A DNA stretch of 7,046 bases from an uncultured Chloroflexota bacterium (GTDB lineage: Bacteria > Chloroflexota > Dehalococcoidia > Lucifugimonadales > CAJWER01). The stretch lies in contig CAJWER010000154.1 in the NCBI GenBank assembly GCA_913030785.1, forward strand, positions 1 to 7,046. Reading direction: 5' to 3'. Of this stretch, positions 1 to 5,019 are shown piece by piece. Each line of letters opens with the position of its first letter. Positions within the stretch are counted from its first letter, which is position 1. The notes below the pieces were generated by a model. That model had not been told where the DNA came from and ran no database searches. It saw nothing but the letters and a program-made list of their open reading frames with translations. The translations under genes were made by a program, and so were the position numbers.

Positions 1-1
1 G

Positions 2-295
2 TTCCCAGGCCCTATGGGCAAGGCGCTTGACCCTGCGACCCTGACTCGGAACTTCAAGAAGCTGGCGCGATGTGCGGGGAAGAGCCACGTCAGGCTTCAT
101 GATCTGCGTCACTTCCACGCTAGTCTGTTATTGAAGGAAGGAGTGCACCTCAAGGTTGTCCAGGAGAGGCTGGGACACTCGAGCATTGCAATAACGGCTG
201 ACATATACAGCCATGTGGCGCCATCACTTCAAAAAGAGGCGGCGGAAGTGTTTGGGAGAGTCGCTGGAATGGTGAAGAGCCCAAACTCAATTTAG
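2..295 (+). CDS. Tyrosine recombinase (phage-type integrase), C-terminal part, truncated by window edge
   Basis: This is the C-terminal catalytic part of a tyrosine recombinase, an enzyme that cuts and rejoins DNA at attachment sites through a tyrosine-DNA intermediate. The frame is open from base 2, so the first ATG at 14 is probably internal and the true start lies left of the window. Numbering from that ATG, the hallmarks are HDLRH at 29-33 (His29, Arg32), LGHSS at 53-57 (His55) and the nucleophile Tyr65 in IYSH. The upstream catalytic Arg and the core-binding domain are outside the window. The tail after Tyr65 (28 residues) is of normal length, so this end looks intact. The gene reads toward the 3' end of a tRNA-Lys gene 90 bp away, as expected for an integrase next to its attachment site. 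Family assignment is firm; the element type (phage, ICE, island) is unknown. Confidence 0.9.
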   Translation, partial: FPGPMGKALDPATLTRNFKKLARCAGKSHVRLHDLRHFHASLLLKEGVHLKVVQERLGHSSIAITADIYSHVAPSLQKEAAEVFGRVAGMVKSPNSI

Positions 296-318
296 GGACG
301 CAAAACGGGACGCAAACG
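295..318 (+). repeat. Tandem direct repeat, 12-nt period, just after integrase stop
   Basis: GGGACGCAAA occurs at 295-304 and again at 307-316, giving a 12-nt period that begins at the last base of the integrase stop codon. Position beside an integrase and a tRNA suggests a recombinase arm-binding or attachment-site component, but the sequence alone does not show function. Confidence 0.5.
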
Positions 319-332
319 GGGCTTGTTTGAAG

Positions 333-369
333 CGAAGGGGCTCACGGCTATTTGCTGTGAGCCCCTTCG
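333..369. terminator. Strong hairpin between convergent integrase and tRNA-Lys; possible bidirectional terminator
   Basis: Bases 333-345 pair perfectly with 357-369 (13 bp). A G-T and two G-C pairs extend the stem to 16 bp (333-348 with 354-369) and leave a 5-nt loop. It sits between the end of the plus-strand integrase and the 3' end of the minus-strand tRNA, where a shared terminator would be useful. Neither side has a good T-tract (TTCGTT on the plus side), so intrinsic termination is uncertain. It could instead be part of the attachment region. Confidence 0.5.
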
Positions 370-385
370 TTATGCGGTGGAGAGG

Positions 386-463
386 TGGTGGGCCGGCAGG
401 GATTCGAACCCTGGACACTCGGATTAAAAGTCCGATGCTCTGACCAAACTGAGCTACCGGCCC
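386..463 (-). tRNA. tRNA-Lys (anticodon UUU), 3' CCA encoded
   Basis: Read on the minus strand from 463, it folds as a full cloverleaf: acceptor GGGCCGG paired with CCGGCCC (390-396), D stem GCTC/GAGC, anticodon stem TCGGA/TCCGA around loop CTTTTAA (anticodon TTT, lysine), 5-nt variable loop, and T stem CAGGG/CCCTG around TTCGAAT. The discriminator is A (389) and CCA is encoded at 386-388, giving 78 nt. It lies 68 bp downstream of lepB on the same strand and may share its transcript, as no convincing separate promoter is visible. A tyrosine recombinase gene ends 90 bp beyond its 3' end, so this tRNA is a likely integration target. It is intact across the junction. Confidence 0.96.
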
Positions 464-531
464 TGGTGGGCTGCAAGATTGTGAAAGGTGTTGTGGGCTG
501 TGACTCGGTGCGCTCCGGCTGTGAGCTTTCC

Positions 532-1113
532 TTATTCGGCCGTGAGGGTGTGCCATCTGTTCAGCGGCCAGAAGCTCACCAGTGCCCTTCCGATGATGTT
601 GTCGGTTGGGACTGGCCCCCAACTGCGCGAGTCGTTACTGGCGCGACGGTTATCGCCGAGCACGAAGTAGCTGCCCTCAGGCACGGTGATCCGCCCCATG
701 TTCCCGGTGTCGCGGTGGGTTATGTATGGCTCGTCCAGCGGTATGCTGTTCACTATGACACTACCGCGCCTAATCTCTATCGTGTCGCCCGGCACACCGA
801 TGACCCGTTTCACGAAATCGCGCTCCGGATTATTGGGAAACTCGAAGATTATCACCTCGCCTCGGCGCGGGGCGTGGAACGGAAACACATCACTGTCGTC
901 TCCTACTTCCACGAAAGGTATCAGCGACACCAAGTCCCGCGGGTCGAACCTCATGTAGACGAGCTTGTTGACGATAACGTACTCGCCCTCTGCCAGGTTT
1001 GGCAGCATGCTGGAGCCCTCGACCCTGTAGTTGCCCATACTGAACTGCAGCCCAAGGAAAATGAGCAGTGCCAGGATTACGGTTTCGAACAGCTCTCGGA
1101 TAACGATCCGCAT
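532..1113 (-). CDS. lepB: Signal peptidase I
   Basis: Type I signal peptidase, the membrane serine protease that removes N-terminal signal peptides from exported proteins outside the cytoplasmic membrane. The 193-residue protein has one N-terminal membrane segment (about residues 8-24), the catalytic SSMLPN box (nucleophile Ser35), the RDFVKRVIG box with general-base Lys102, and the C-terminal GDNRRASNDSRSWG box (153-166). Between the Ser and Lys boxes is an extended stretch (about 54-82, rich in D, V, F and P) longer than in minimal LepB proteins. The frame is open to an ATG at 1182, but ATG 1113 is preferred: it places the membrane segment at the N-terminus, and a perfect extended -10 lies at 1144-1152, inside the longer version. 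The gene is divergent from the ECF sigma gene, with tRNA-Lys downstream. Confidence 0.96.
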   Translation of the reverse strand: MRIVIRELFETVILALLIFLGLQFSMGNYRVEGSSMLPNLAEGEYVIVNKLVYMRFDPRDLVSLIPFVEVGDDSDVFPFHAPRRGEVIIFEFPNNPERDFVKRVIGVPGDTIEIRRGSVIVNSIPLDEPYITHRDTGNMGRITVPEGSYFVLGDNRRASNDSRSWGPVPTDNIIGRALVSFWPLNRWHTLTAE

Positions 1114-1143
1114 GTTGTCTCTTTGGTGCCTCGCCTGCCCAAC

Positions 1144-1152
1144 ATTATAGCA
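1144..1152 (-). promoter_or_regulatory. Extended -10 promoter element for lepB
   Basis: On the minus strand the sequence is TGCTATAAT, a perfect extended -10 (TGN plus TATAAT), 30 bp upstream of the chosen lepB ATG at 1113. No good -35 is seen 16-18 bp further upstream, which is common for extended -10 promoters. Transcription would start near 1137 and give a leader of roughly 25 nt. It implies housekeeping-sigma expression of lepB and possibly of the downstream tRNA. Confidence 0.6.
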
Positions 1153-1199
1153 CCACGCCCTTTGGGTCCTGTGTGGGGACATCGTGTCAGGACGTCATT

Positions 1200-1225
1200 T
1201 GGACTGGGCGGTCCAGCCATATGTC
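1200..1225 (+). promoter_or_regulatory. Possible ECF-type promoter of the sigma gene (weak)
   Basis: TGGAC at 1200-1204 is followed by exactly 18 nt and then GTC at 1223-1225. The spacing is identical to that of the better GGAAC-N18-GTC site upstream of the SIMPL gene. It lies in the lepB-sigma intergenic region about 80 bp before the sigma ATG, where an autoregulatory promoter is expected. The -35 matches GGAAC at only three of five positions, and TGGAC/GTCCA also forms a small inverted repeat (1200-1204 with 1211-1215), so this is speculative. Confidence 0.25.
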
Positions 1226-1306
1226 GTGTAGACTAGAACAGCACGCGGCAGGTGGCGAGGAAGGTTTCGAACGAGGCGATGAGGCCGCCGGGCTTTCTGG
1301 GGGGCC

Positions 1307-1888
1307 ATGCAGCCTGACGAATCAGAGCTGGTTGAACGGAGCAAGGGCCGAGACCTTTCTGCATTCAATCAGATTGTCGAGCGCTACCAGTCGCACGTAT
1401 TCAACCTCGCCGCCAGAATCCTGGGGGACCGCTTCGCTGCGGAAGACGTAGCGCAGGAGACCTTCATCTCCGCGTTCCGCGCTATCGATGGCTTCCGAGG
1501 CGGCAGCCTTCGTGGGTGGCTGCTGCGCATCACCTCCAATCGCAGCTATGACTCAATCCGATCAACCAAGAGGCGCTCAGAGAATTCGCTCGACGAATCT
1601 CTCGAAAACCCCTCTTTCCAGCCCACATCCAAAGACCACTCACCCGAGCAAATGGCGCTCCGGCGGGAGCTTCGAGACGAGATACAAAACGCCGTGCTTT
1701 CCCTGCCACCGGACCAACGGGCCGTCGTCGTGATGATCGACGTACAGGGTTTGAGCTACGACGAGGCCTCCGAGGCTACGAGAGTATCCCTGGGCACGGT
1801 AAAGTCGCGACTTAGTAGGGCGCGAGCCGCCGTTCGGGGACATCTTCTCGAGAGGTCGGAACTTTTGCCCGACCAATTCCGTCAATAG
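1307..1888 (+). CDS. ECF-family RNA polymerase sigma factor
   Basis: Extracytoplasmic-function sigma factor that directs RNA polymerase to a small regulon and is usually held inactive by a membrane anti-sigma factor. The 193-residue protein shows region 2 at about 20-88, with the core-binding/-10-recognition signature EDVAQETF (46-53) and GSLRGWLLRIT. Region 4 at about 121-180 holds LPPDQRAVVVM and the helix-turn-helix GLSYDEASEATRVSLGTVKSRLSRAR, which reads the -35. A charged linker (about 86-120) replaces region 3, as is usual for the class, and there is no extra C-terminal domain. ATG 1307 fits the family's DESELVERSKGRD start, although the upstream G-run is close to the ATG. The stop is 4 nt before the start of a zinc-domain anti-sigma gene, so the two are almost certainly cotranscribed. 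RpoE/SigW-like in style; the specific ECF group cannot be assigned by eye. Confidence 0.95.
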   Translation: MQPDESELVERSKGRDLSAFNQIVERYQSHVFNLAARILGDRFAAEDVAQETFISAFRAIDGFRGGSLRGWLLRITSNRSYDSIRSTKRRSENSLDESLENPSFQPTSKDHSPEQMALRRELRDEIQNAVLSLPPDQRAVVVMIDVQGLSYDEASEATRVSLGTVKSRLSRARAAVRGHLLERSELLPDQFRQ

Positions 1889-1892
1889 TGTC

Positions 1893-2957
1893 ATGGAGAT
1901 GATGCGCGTGATCGATTTACTGGGCATAGGAAGACATGACAGGCTGCGGACCCTGCTGTCGTCCTATGTCGACGGCCGAGTGTCGCCTGCTGAGACCGCA
2001 CGGGTGGAATCACACCTGTCCGGGTGCGAAGAGTGCCAGCGCGATCTGGACAACATGCGCGCCACGGTCGGTCTTCTCAGGGCGATGCCGGATCTTCAGC
2101 CGTCACGCTCCTTCTACTTGACCGCGGTGCCCGAGCCTGTCCGCAGGAGTTGGGCCGTGCAGTGGGGCGGCGCCGTGGCGACGGCTGCTGCTGCTGCTGT
2201 GTTCATCACACTGATCGCGGGCGACTTGACCGGCCTGTTCGAGCAGACCGGTTTGGACGTCCGTAACGAGGCCGCCTCAGACGTATCTACGGCTGTACAG
2301 ACAGAAATGGCCGTTGCCGCCGACACGTCAGCGGCCTCTGCGATGGCTGCTTCTGCACTCGTAGAACCCGAGACGGAGTCCGTCGCTGCTCCGCAAGCCG
2401 CTTTGGTATCCGCGCAGGATGAGGGCAGCGATGAGTCGGCGTCCGACGCCGAAGCTCCCACATCGGCAAGTGTGACGGCGATGGCAGCGCCGCCCCCTGC
2501 AGTCGCGACGCGTGCGGAGCCCGTCGAGGAATCGGCTGTCGAGATGCAGACCGCCACGGAGTCGGAGCGTCAAGACGAACCAATGGAGGGCGCGGATTTG
2601 ATGCCCTACGCCGGCTCGGAGACCCCCGTGGTCGACCCCTCCATCGACGTGAAAAAGGTGCTTAGCGAGTCCAGCATCGAATCACTCGAAACAACCGATA
2701 CGTCGGTGGATGCACCGGCTGTGGAGGTAGCGTTTTCCGATGGCAACGATGTGTCGGCCTCCGACGACGCAGCTGAGCCCCAGCAGCTTGAATTCGCGTC
2801 GGATGCTGGGATCGCTGCCATCGCCGAAGTCAGCGATGAGGACAGCACAGCCATTGCACTGCCGCTTCGACAGCTTCAGATCGCTGCGGGCGCAATGCTT
2901 GCAGTGATTGTTGCGGCCACCCTTGGCATTCTATTGCGTAGCCGCCGCACCCTGTGA
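1893..2957 (+). CDS. Membrane anti-sigma factor with N-terminal zinc-finger (ZAS) domain and long exported low-complexity region
   Basis: Putative anti-sigma factor for the sigma gene 4 nt upstream. The N-terminal ~75 residues form an anti-sigma zinc domain: RLRTLLSSYVDGRVSP followed by His41-x3-Cys45-x2-Cys48 (HLSGCEEC). This family holds its sigma factor at the inner membrane face. Next comes MPDLQPSRSFYL, then a hydrophobic segment at about 91-110 that contains an alanine run encoded by five GCT codons. Residues about 111-325 are Ala/Ser/Glu/Asp/Thr-rich, acidic and without recognisable folds. A second hydrophobic segment (about 330-348) ends in RSRR, predicting both ends in the cytoplasm and the acidic loop outside. 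Single-pass topology is more common in zinc-type anti-sigma factors. The start could be ATG 1893, 1899 or 1902, or GTG 1908 (9 nt after GGAG); all keep the zinc motif. The signal sensed is unknown. Confidence 0.85.
   Translation: MEMMRVIDLLGIGRHDRLRTLLSSYVDGRVSPAETARVESHLSGCEECQRDLDNMRATVGLLRAMPDLQPSRSFYLTAVPEPVRRSWAVQWGGAVATAAAAAVFITLIAGDLTGLFEQTGLDVRNEAASDVSTAVQTEMAVAADTSAASAMAASALVEPETESVAAPQAALVSAQDEGSDESASDAEAPTSASVTAMAAPPPAVATRAEPVEESAVEMQTATESERQDEPMEGADLMPYAGSETPVVDPSIDVKKVLSESSIESLETTDTSVDAPAVEVAFSDGNDVSASDDAAEPQQLEFASDAGIAAIAEVSDEDSTAIALPLRQLQIAAGAMLAVIVAATLGILLRSRRTL
2184..2198 (+). repeat. GCT x5 trinucleotide tract coding alanines in the anti-sigma membrane segment
   Basis: Five perfect GCT codons encode consecutive alanines inside the first predicted membrane helix. 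Length changes would add or remove residues without a frameshift, so any effect would be on helix length rather than on/off switching. Confidence 0.6.
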
Positions 2958-3139
2958 TCCTCGCCCAGCGCTGTCGGACAGGAACCCTGCGCGCCAAATC
3001 CTCAGATACATCGCGCTTCTCAGCCCGCACTCAACCATGTACCCGGGCACGACTCGTCCCAGGCCACACCTCCAGTCTGGGCTCTACTCATGAGCATGTT
3101 CTGCCAAGCCCGACGAAGCGTGCGCAGCACCCCAGCACT

Positions 3140-3165
3140 GGAACTTTGTGGGGGTGGCGTTCGTC
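3140..3165 (+). promoter_or_regulatory. Candidate ECF-sigma promoter for the SIMPL lipoprotein gene
   Basis: GGAACTT at 3140-3146 matches the canonical ECF -35 (GGAAC). CGTC follows at 3162-3165, leaving 18 nt between the C of GGAAC and the GTC. This combination and spacing resemble SigE/SigR-type promoters. It lies about 75 bp upstream of the start codon at 3241, in a 283-bp intergenic region downstream of a sigma/anti-sigma pair. No TATAAT-like element was found nearer the gene. Inference: the upstream ECF sigma drives this gene. Confidence 0.5.
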
Positions 3166-3227
3166 TCTATTAGTGAGGGCGGCGAATTCTCGACACTGCC
3201 GCTCCGAAAACAACGAACACAACAGAT

Positions 3228-3236
3228 AGGAGGAGG
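3228..3236 (+). promoter_or_regulatory. Strong ribosome binding site fixing the SIMPL gene start
   Basis: AGGAGGAGG sits 4-7 nt before ATG 3241, the best Shine-Dalgarno match in the window. It decides for ATG 3241 over the upstream in-frame ATG at 3148, which lies within the candidate promoter. Confidence 0.8.
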
Positions 3237-3240
3237 CGAA

Positions 3241-4209
3241 ATGTTGAATACAAAAGGAATCATGGTAGCGATAGGTATCTTGGCACTGTTGATGCTCGGG
3301 GTCGCATGTGGCAACGGCGAAGCAGCGACAACGCCGACTTCGGGCAGTGTCGCGAACGCGGCCGGCAGCGACGAGCAGCCGGCGAGCACGGGAGCCCCGG
3401 TTTCATCACAGGCTGTCGCTCCAGCTCCCGCGACGGTGCCGTCAACGACAGACGAGGCGGCGGTTGAGCCTAGGCAGGTGCTCGCCTCGTCGTCTGGATT
3501 CTCCGGCTCTGTGCCGGTGGCTGCGCTGGCGCAGGGGGGATCGTCCGATGCCGGGATCTGGGTCACGGGCCAGGGCACGATCACCCTGGAGCCCGATTTG
3601 GTACTGCTGAACATCGGAGTTGAGACCATGGCCGATACGGTAGCGATCGCCCGAGGCGATGCCGCAGAGGCGATGGCCGCTATCGTGAATGCGGTAAAGG
3701 CCCGGGGTCTAGAGGACACGGACATTCAGACGGTCTCGTTCAATATCTGGCCCAGGTATGAGTATCCCGAGGTTCTGGTTGACGGCAGTAGGACACGCAA
3801 GCAAACACTGGTCGGGTACACGGTGAGCAACACTGCCAGCATCAAGGTGCGGGACATCGACGCCGTCGGCGAGATCATCGACGACGTTACTGCGGCCGGT
3901 GGTGATAGCACAAGGATCAACGGGATCAACTTCACCATCGAAGACACAAGCGGGTACATGGAACAACTACGCGAGGACGCAGTCAACGACGCGATCGCCA
4001 TGGCGGAGCAGTTCGCCGATTTGACCGGTGTGATTGTCGGCGGCCTGGTCTTCATCAGCGAGACGGGCGGTGGCTCTCTGGCGGTGCAGAACTTCGGCGC
4101 CGACGACAGTTTCATGATTGCCAGGGCTGAGTCGGTATCGACATCCATCAGTGGTGGCGAGCTAGAGCTCAAGCTCGGCGTACAGGCCGTCTTCGGAATC
4201 GTGCAGTAG
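3241..4209 (+). CDS. SIMPL-domain (DUF541, YggE-like) predicted lipoprotein
   Basis: Predicted exported, lipid-anchored protein of 322 residues. The N-terminus is a lipoprotein signal: Lys5, a hydrophobic core at about 7-22, then LGVAC with candidate modified Cys23. The -3 residue is Gly, so the lipobox is imperfect. Residues about 24-100 are an Ala/Ser/Thr/Pro-rich tether. From about 102 to the end is a SIMPL domain, starting with IWVTGQGTITLEPDLVLLNIGVE and continuing with a helix, VKARGLEDTDIQTVSFNIWPRYEY, VGYTVSNTASIKVRDID and a C-terminal strand ending in LGVQAVFGI. The family includes E. coli YggE, linked to oxidative stress tolerance; its biochemical activity is not established. The upstream GGAAC-N18-GTC site and the neighbouring sigma/anti-sigma pair suggest an envelope-stress role. 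Fold assignment is confident, function is not. Confidence 0.9.
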   Translation: MLNTKGIMVAIGILALLMLGVACGNGEAATTPTSGSVANAAGSDEQPASTGAPVSSQAVAPAPATVPSTTDEAAVEPRQVLASSSGFSGSVPVAALAQGGSSDAGIWVTGQGTITLEPDLVLLNIGVETMADTVAIARGDAAEAMAAIVNAVKARGLEDTDIQTVSFNIWPRYEYPEVLVDGSRTRKQTLVGYTVSNTASIKVRDIDAVGEIIDDVTAAGGDSTRINGINFTIEDTSGYMEQLREDAVNDAIAMAEQFADLTGVIVGGLVFISETGGGSLAVQNFGADDSFMIARAESVSTSISGGELELKLGVQAVFGIVQ

Positions 4210-4216
4210 GTTAGTC

Positions 4217-4354
4217 GGGACTGGGATCTGGGGTCTAGGGGCTGGTTACAGACGCGAGAGTCTCGCGCGGGACAGCACCTAGAGCCCAGCCCCACTTGTC
4301 TAAACCCCAACCCCGGGCCCCAACCCCCAGCCCCCAACCACTAGCCCCGTTCCC
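4217..4354. repeat. Heptanucleotide-phased G-rich/C-rich repeat element around a central palindrome
   Basis: The 200 bp between the SIMPL gene and dcd is mostly one ordered element. At 4217-4244 lie G-rich units in 7-nt phase (GGGACTG, GGATCTG, GGGTCTA, GGGGCTG). A perfect 7-bp palindrome around one base follows (4253-4259 with 4261-4267). At 4278-4347 come ten consecutive 7-nt units, several near CCCAACC/CCAGCCC, ending in further C-runs to 4357. The left segment 4217-4231 is nearly complementary to 4278-4293, so the whole can fold as a long imperfect hairpin. The plus strand at 4217-4241 has four G-runs with loops of 3, 4 and 4 nt; the minus strand at 4305-4357 has at least six. G-quadruplex formation is plausible on either strand. 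The palindrome has no T-tract. It could terminate transcription or be a dispersed intergenic repeat. Confidence 0.7.
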
Positions 4355-4362
4355 CCCGCGGC

Positions 4363-4371
4363 TGCTACAAT
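4363..4371 (+). promoter_or_regulatory. Extended -10 promoter element for dcd
   Basis: TGCTACAAT matches the extended -10 consensus with one mismatch in the hexamer. It lies 38 bp before the dcd ATG at 4410 and immediately after the heptad-repeat element. There is no recognisable -35, as its place is filled by C-runs. The same TGCTAYAAT form precedes lepB. It may drive the whole dcd-rib cluster. Confidence 0.55.
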
Positions 4372-4409
4372 CTCCACGACAAATCTCTGGCGAAGGGGGC
4401 AGGCGCGAT

Positions 4410-4976
4410 ATGGTCCTTAGCGACCACACGATCAAGGAAGAGATTGCGAAGGGGCGAATCATCGTGGACCCCCTTGGTGAGGGCTGTATTCAGCCCGCCA
4501 GCGTCGATGTCCACCTGGACAGTCATCTGCTGGTTTTTAGAAATTCTCGCCGGGCGTTCATCAATGTGCGAGAGGAGCAGAGCGACCTCACAGAGATGGT
4601 AGAGATAGAGGGCGATACACCTTTCATGCTTCACCCCGGCGAGTTCGTCCTGGGGAGCACTCTGGAGAATATCGAACTACCAGGCGACCTGGTCGCTCGT
4701 CTCGAGGGCAAAAGTTCCCTTGGCCGAATTGGGCTGCTGATTCACTCGACTGCAGGCTATGTCGATCCGGGTTGGAAGGGCCACCTGACGCTGGAGCTCA
4801 GCAACGTGGCGAACCTCCCTGTCACGCTCTACTACGGGATGAAGATCGGCCAGATATCGTACGTCCGCCTGACACACCCCGCTGACAACCTGTACGGCTC
4901 ATCGGCCCTGGGCAGCAAGTATCAGGGCCAGACCGAACCCACGGCCAGCAGGGTATACCGCGACTTTGCCGGCTGA
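4410..4976 (+). CDS. dcd: dCTP deaminase, probably the bifunctional dUMP-forming type
   Basis: Converts dCTP to dUTP for thymidylate synthesis, or directly to dUMP in bifunctional forms. The 188-residue protein has the trimeric dCTP deaminase/dUTPase fold signatures: QPASVDVHLD (28-37), LEGKSSLGRIGL (98-109), STAGYVDPGWKGHLTLEL (113-130) with catalytic Glu129, and a C-terminal GSKYQGQ stretch. The EGKSSLGR / HSTAGYVDPG / LELSNVANLP wording matches the Mycobacterium tuberculosis bifunctional deaminase-dUTPase more closely than E. coli Dcd (SSLARLG, VTAHRIDPG). I therefore favour the dUMP-forming reaction, by resemblance only. An in-frame TTG at 4296 would add a Pro-rich translation of the repeat element; ATG 4410 starts with the family's MVLSDHTI. 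A G-rich run at 4395-4399 and AGG at 4401-4403 serve as ribosome site. ribD follows after 43 bp. Confidence 0.95.
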   Translation: MVLSDHTIKEEIAKGRIIVDPLGEGCIQPASVDVHLDSHLLVFRNSRRAFINVREEQSDLTEMVEIEGDTPFMLHPGEFVLGSTLENIELPGDLVARLEGKSSLGRIGLLIHSTAGYVDPGWKGHLTLELSNVANLPVTLYYGMKIGQISYVRLTHPADNLYGSSALGSKYQGQTEPTASRVYRDFAG

Positions 4977-5019
4977 TTCCATTGAGCCCTAGCGACACTC
5001 CGGAATACGAGGCCAGCAC

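Noticed and set aside
1114..1182. Upstream extension of lepB to ATG 1182
   Set aside because: It would put 23 polar residues before the membrane segment and contains the extended -10 promoter element. ATG 1113 fits the family better.
385..1236. 283-codon plus-strand open frame
   Set aside because: It runs antisense across the tRNA-Lys and the whole of lepB. lepB has all catalytic boxes of signal peptidase I, and this frame has no recognisable protein features.
2114..2583. Several minus-strand open frames antisense to the anti-sigma gene
   Set aside because: They are low-complexity by-products of the GC-rich Ala/Ser codons in the real gene, with no family resemblance and no ribosome sites.
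2981..3010. GGAACC followed by TCAGATA as another ECF promoter
   Set aside because: The -35 part matches, but there is no GTC at the right distance, and a far better site with a nearer start codon lies at 3140-3165.
2958..3139. Possible small gene or terminator hairpin in the anti-sigma/SIMPL spacer
   Set aside because: Only short imperfect pairings, such as around 3043-3060, and short frames without ribosome sites were seen. Nothing there is supportable.
3084..3725. 213-codon minus-strand open frame
   Set aside because: It covers the intergenic promoter and the Ala/Ser-rich tether of the SIMPL lipoprotein in reverse. It is compositionally biased and shows no domain.
4296..4409. TTG start extending dcd by 38 residues
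   Set aside because: The extra residues translate the heptad repeat (Pro/Gln/Ala-rich), and the promoter -10 lies inside it. ATG 4410 matches the conserved dCTP deaminase start.
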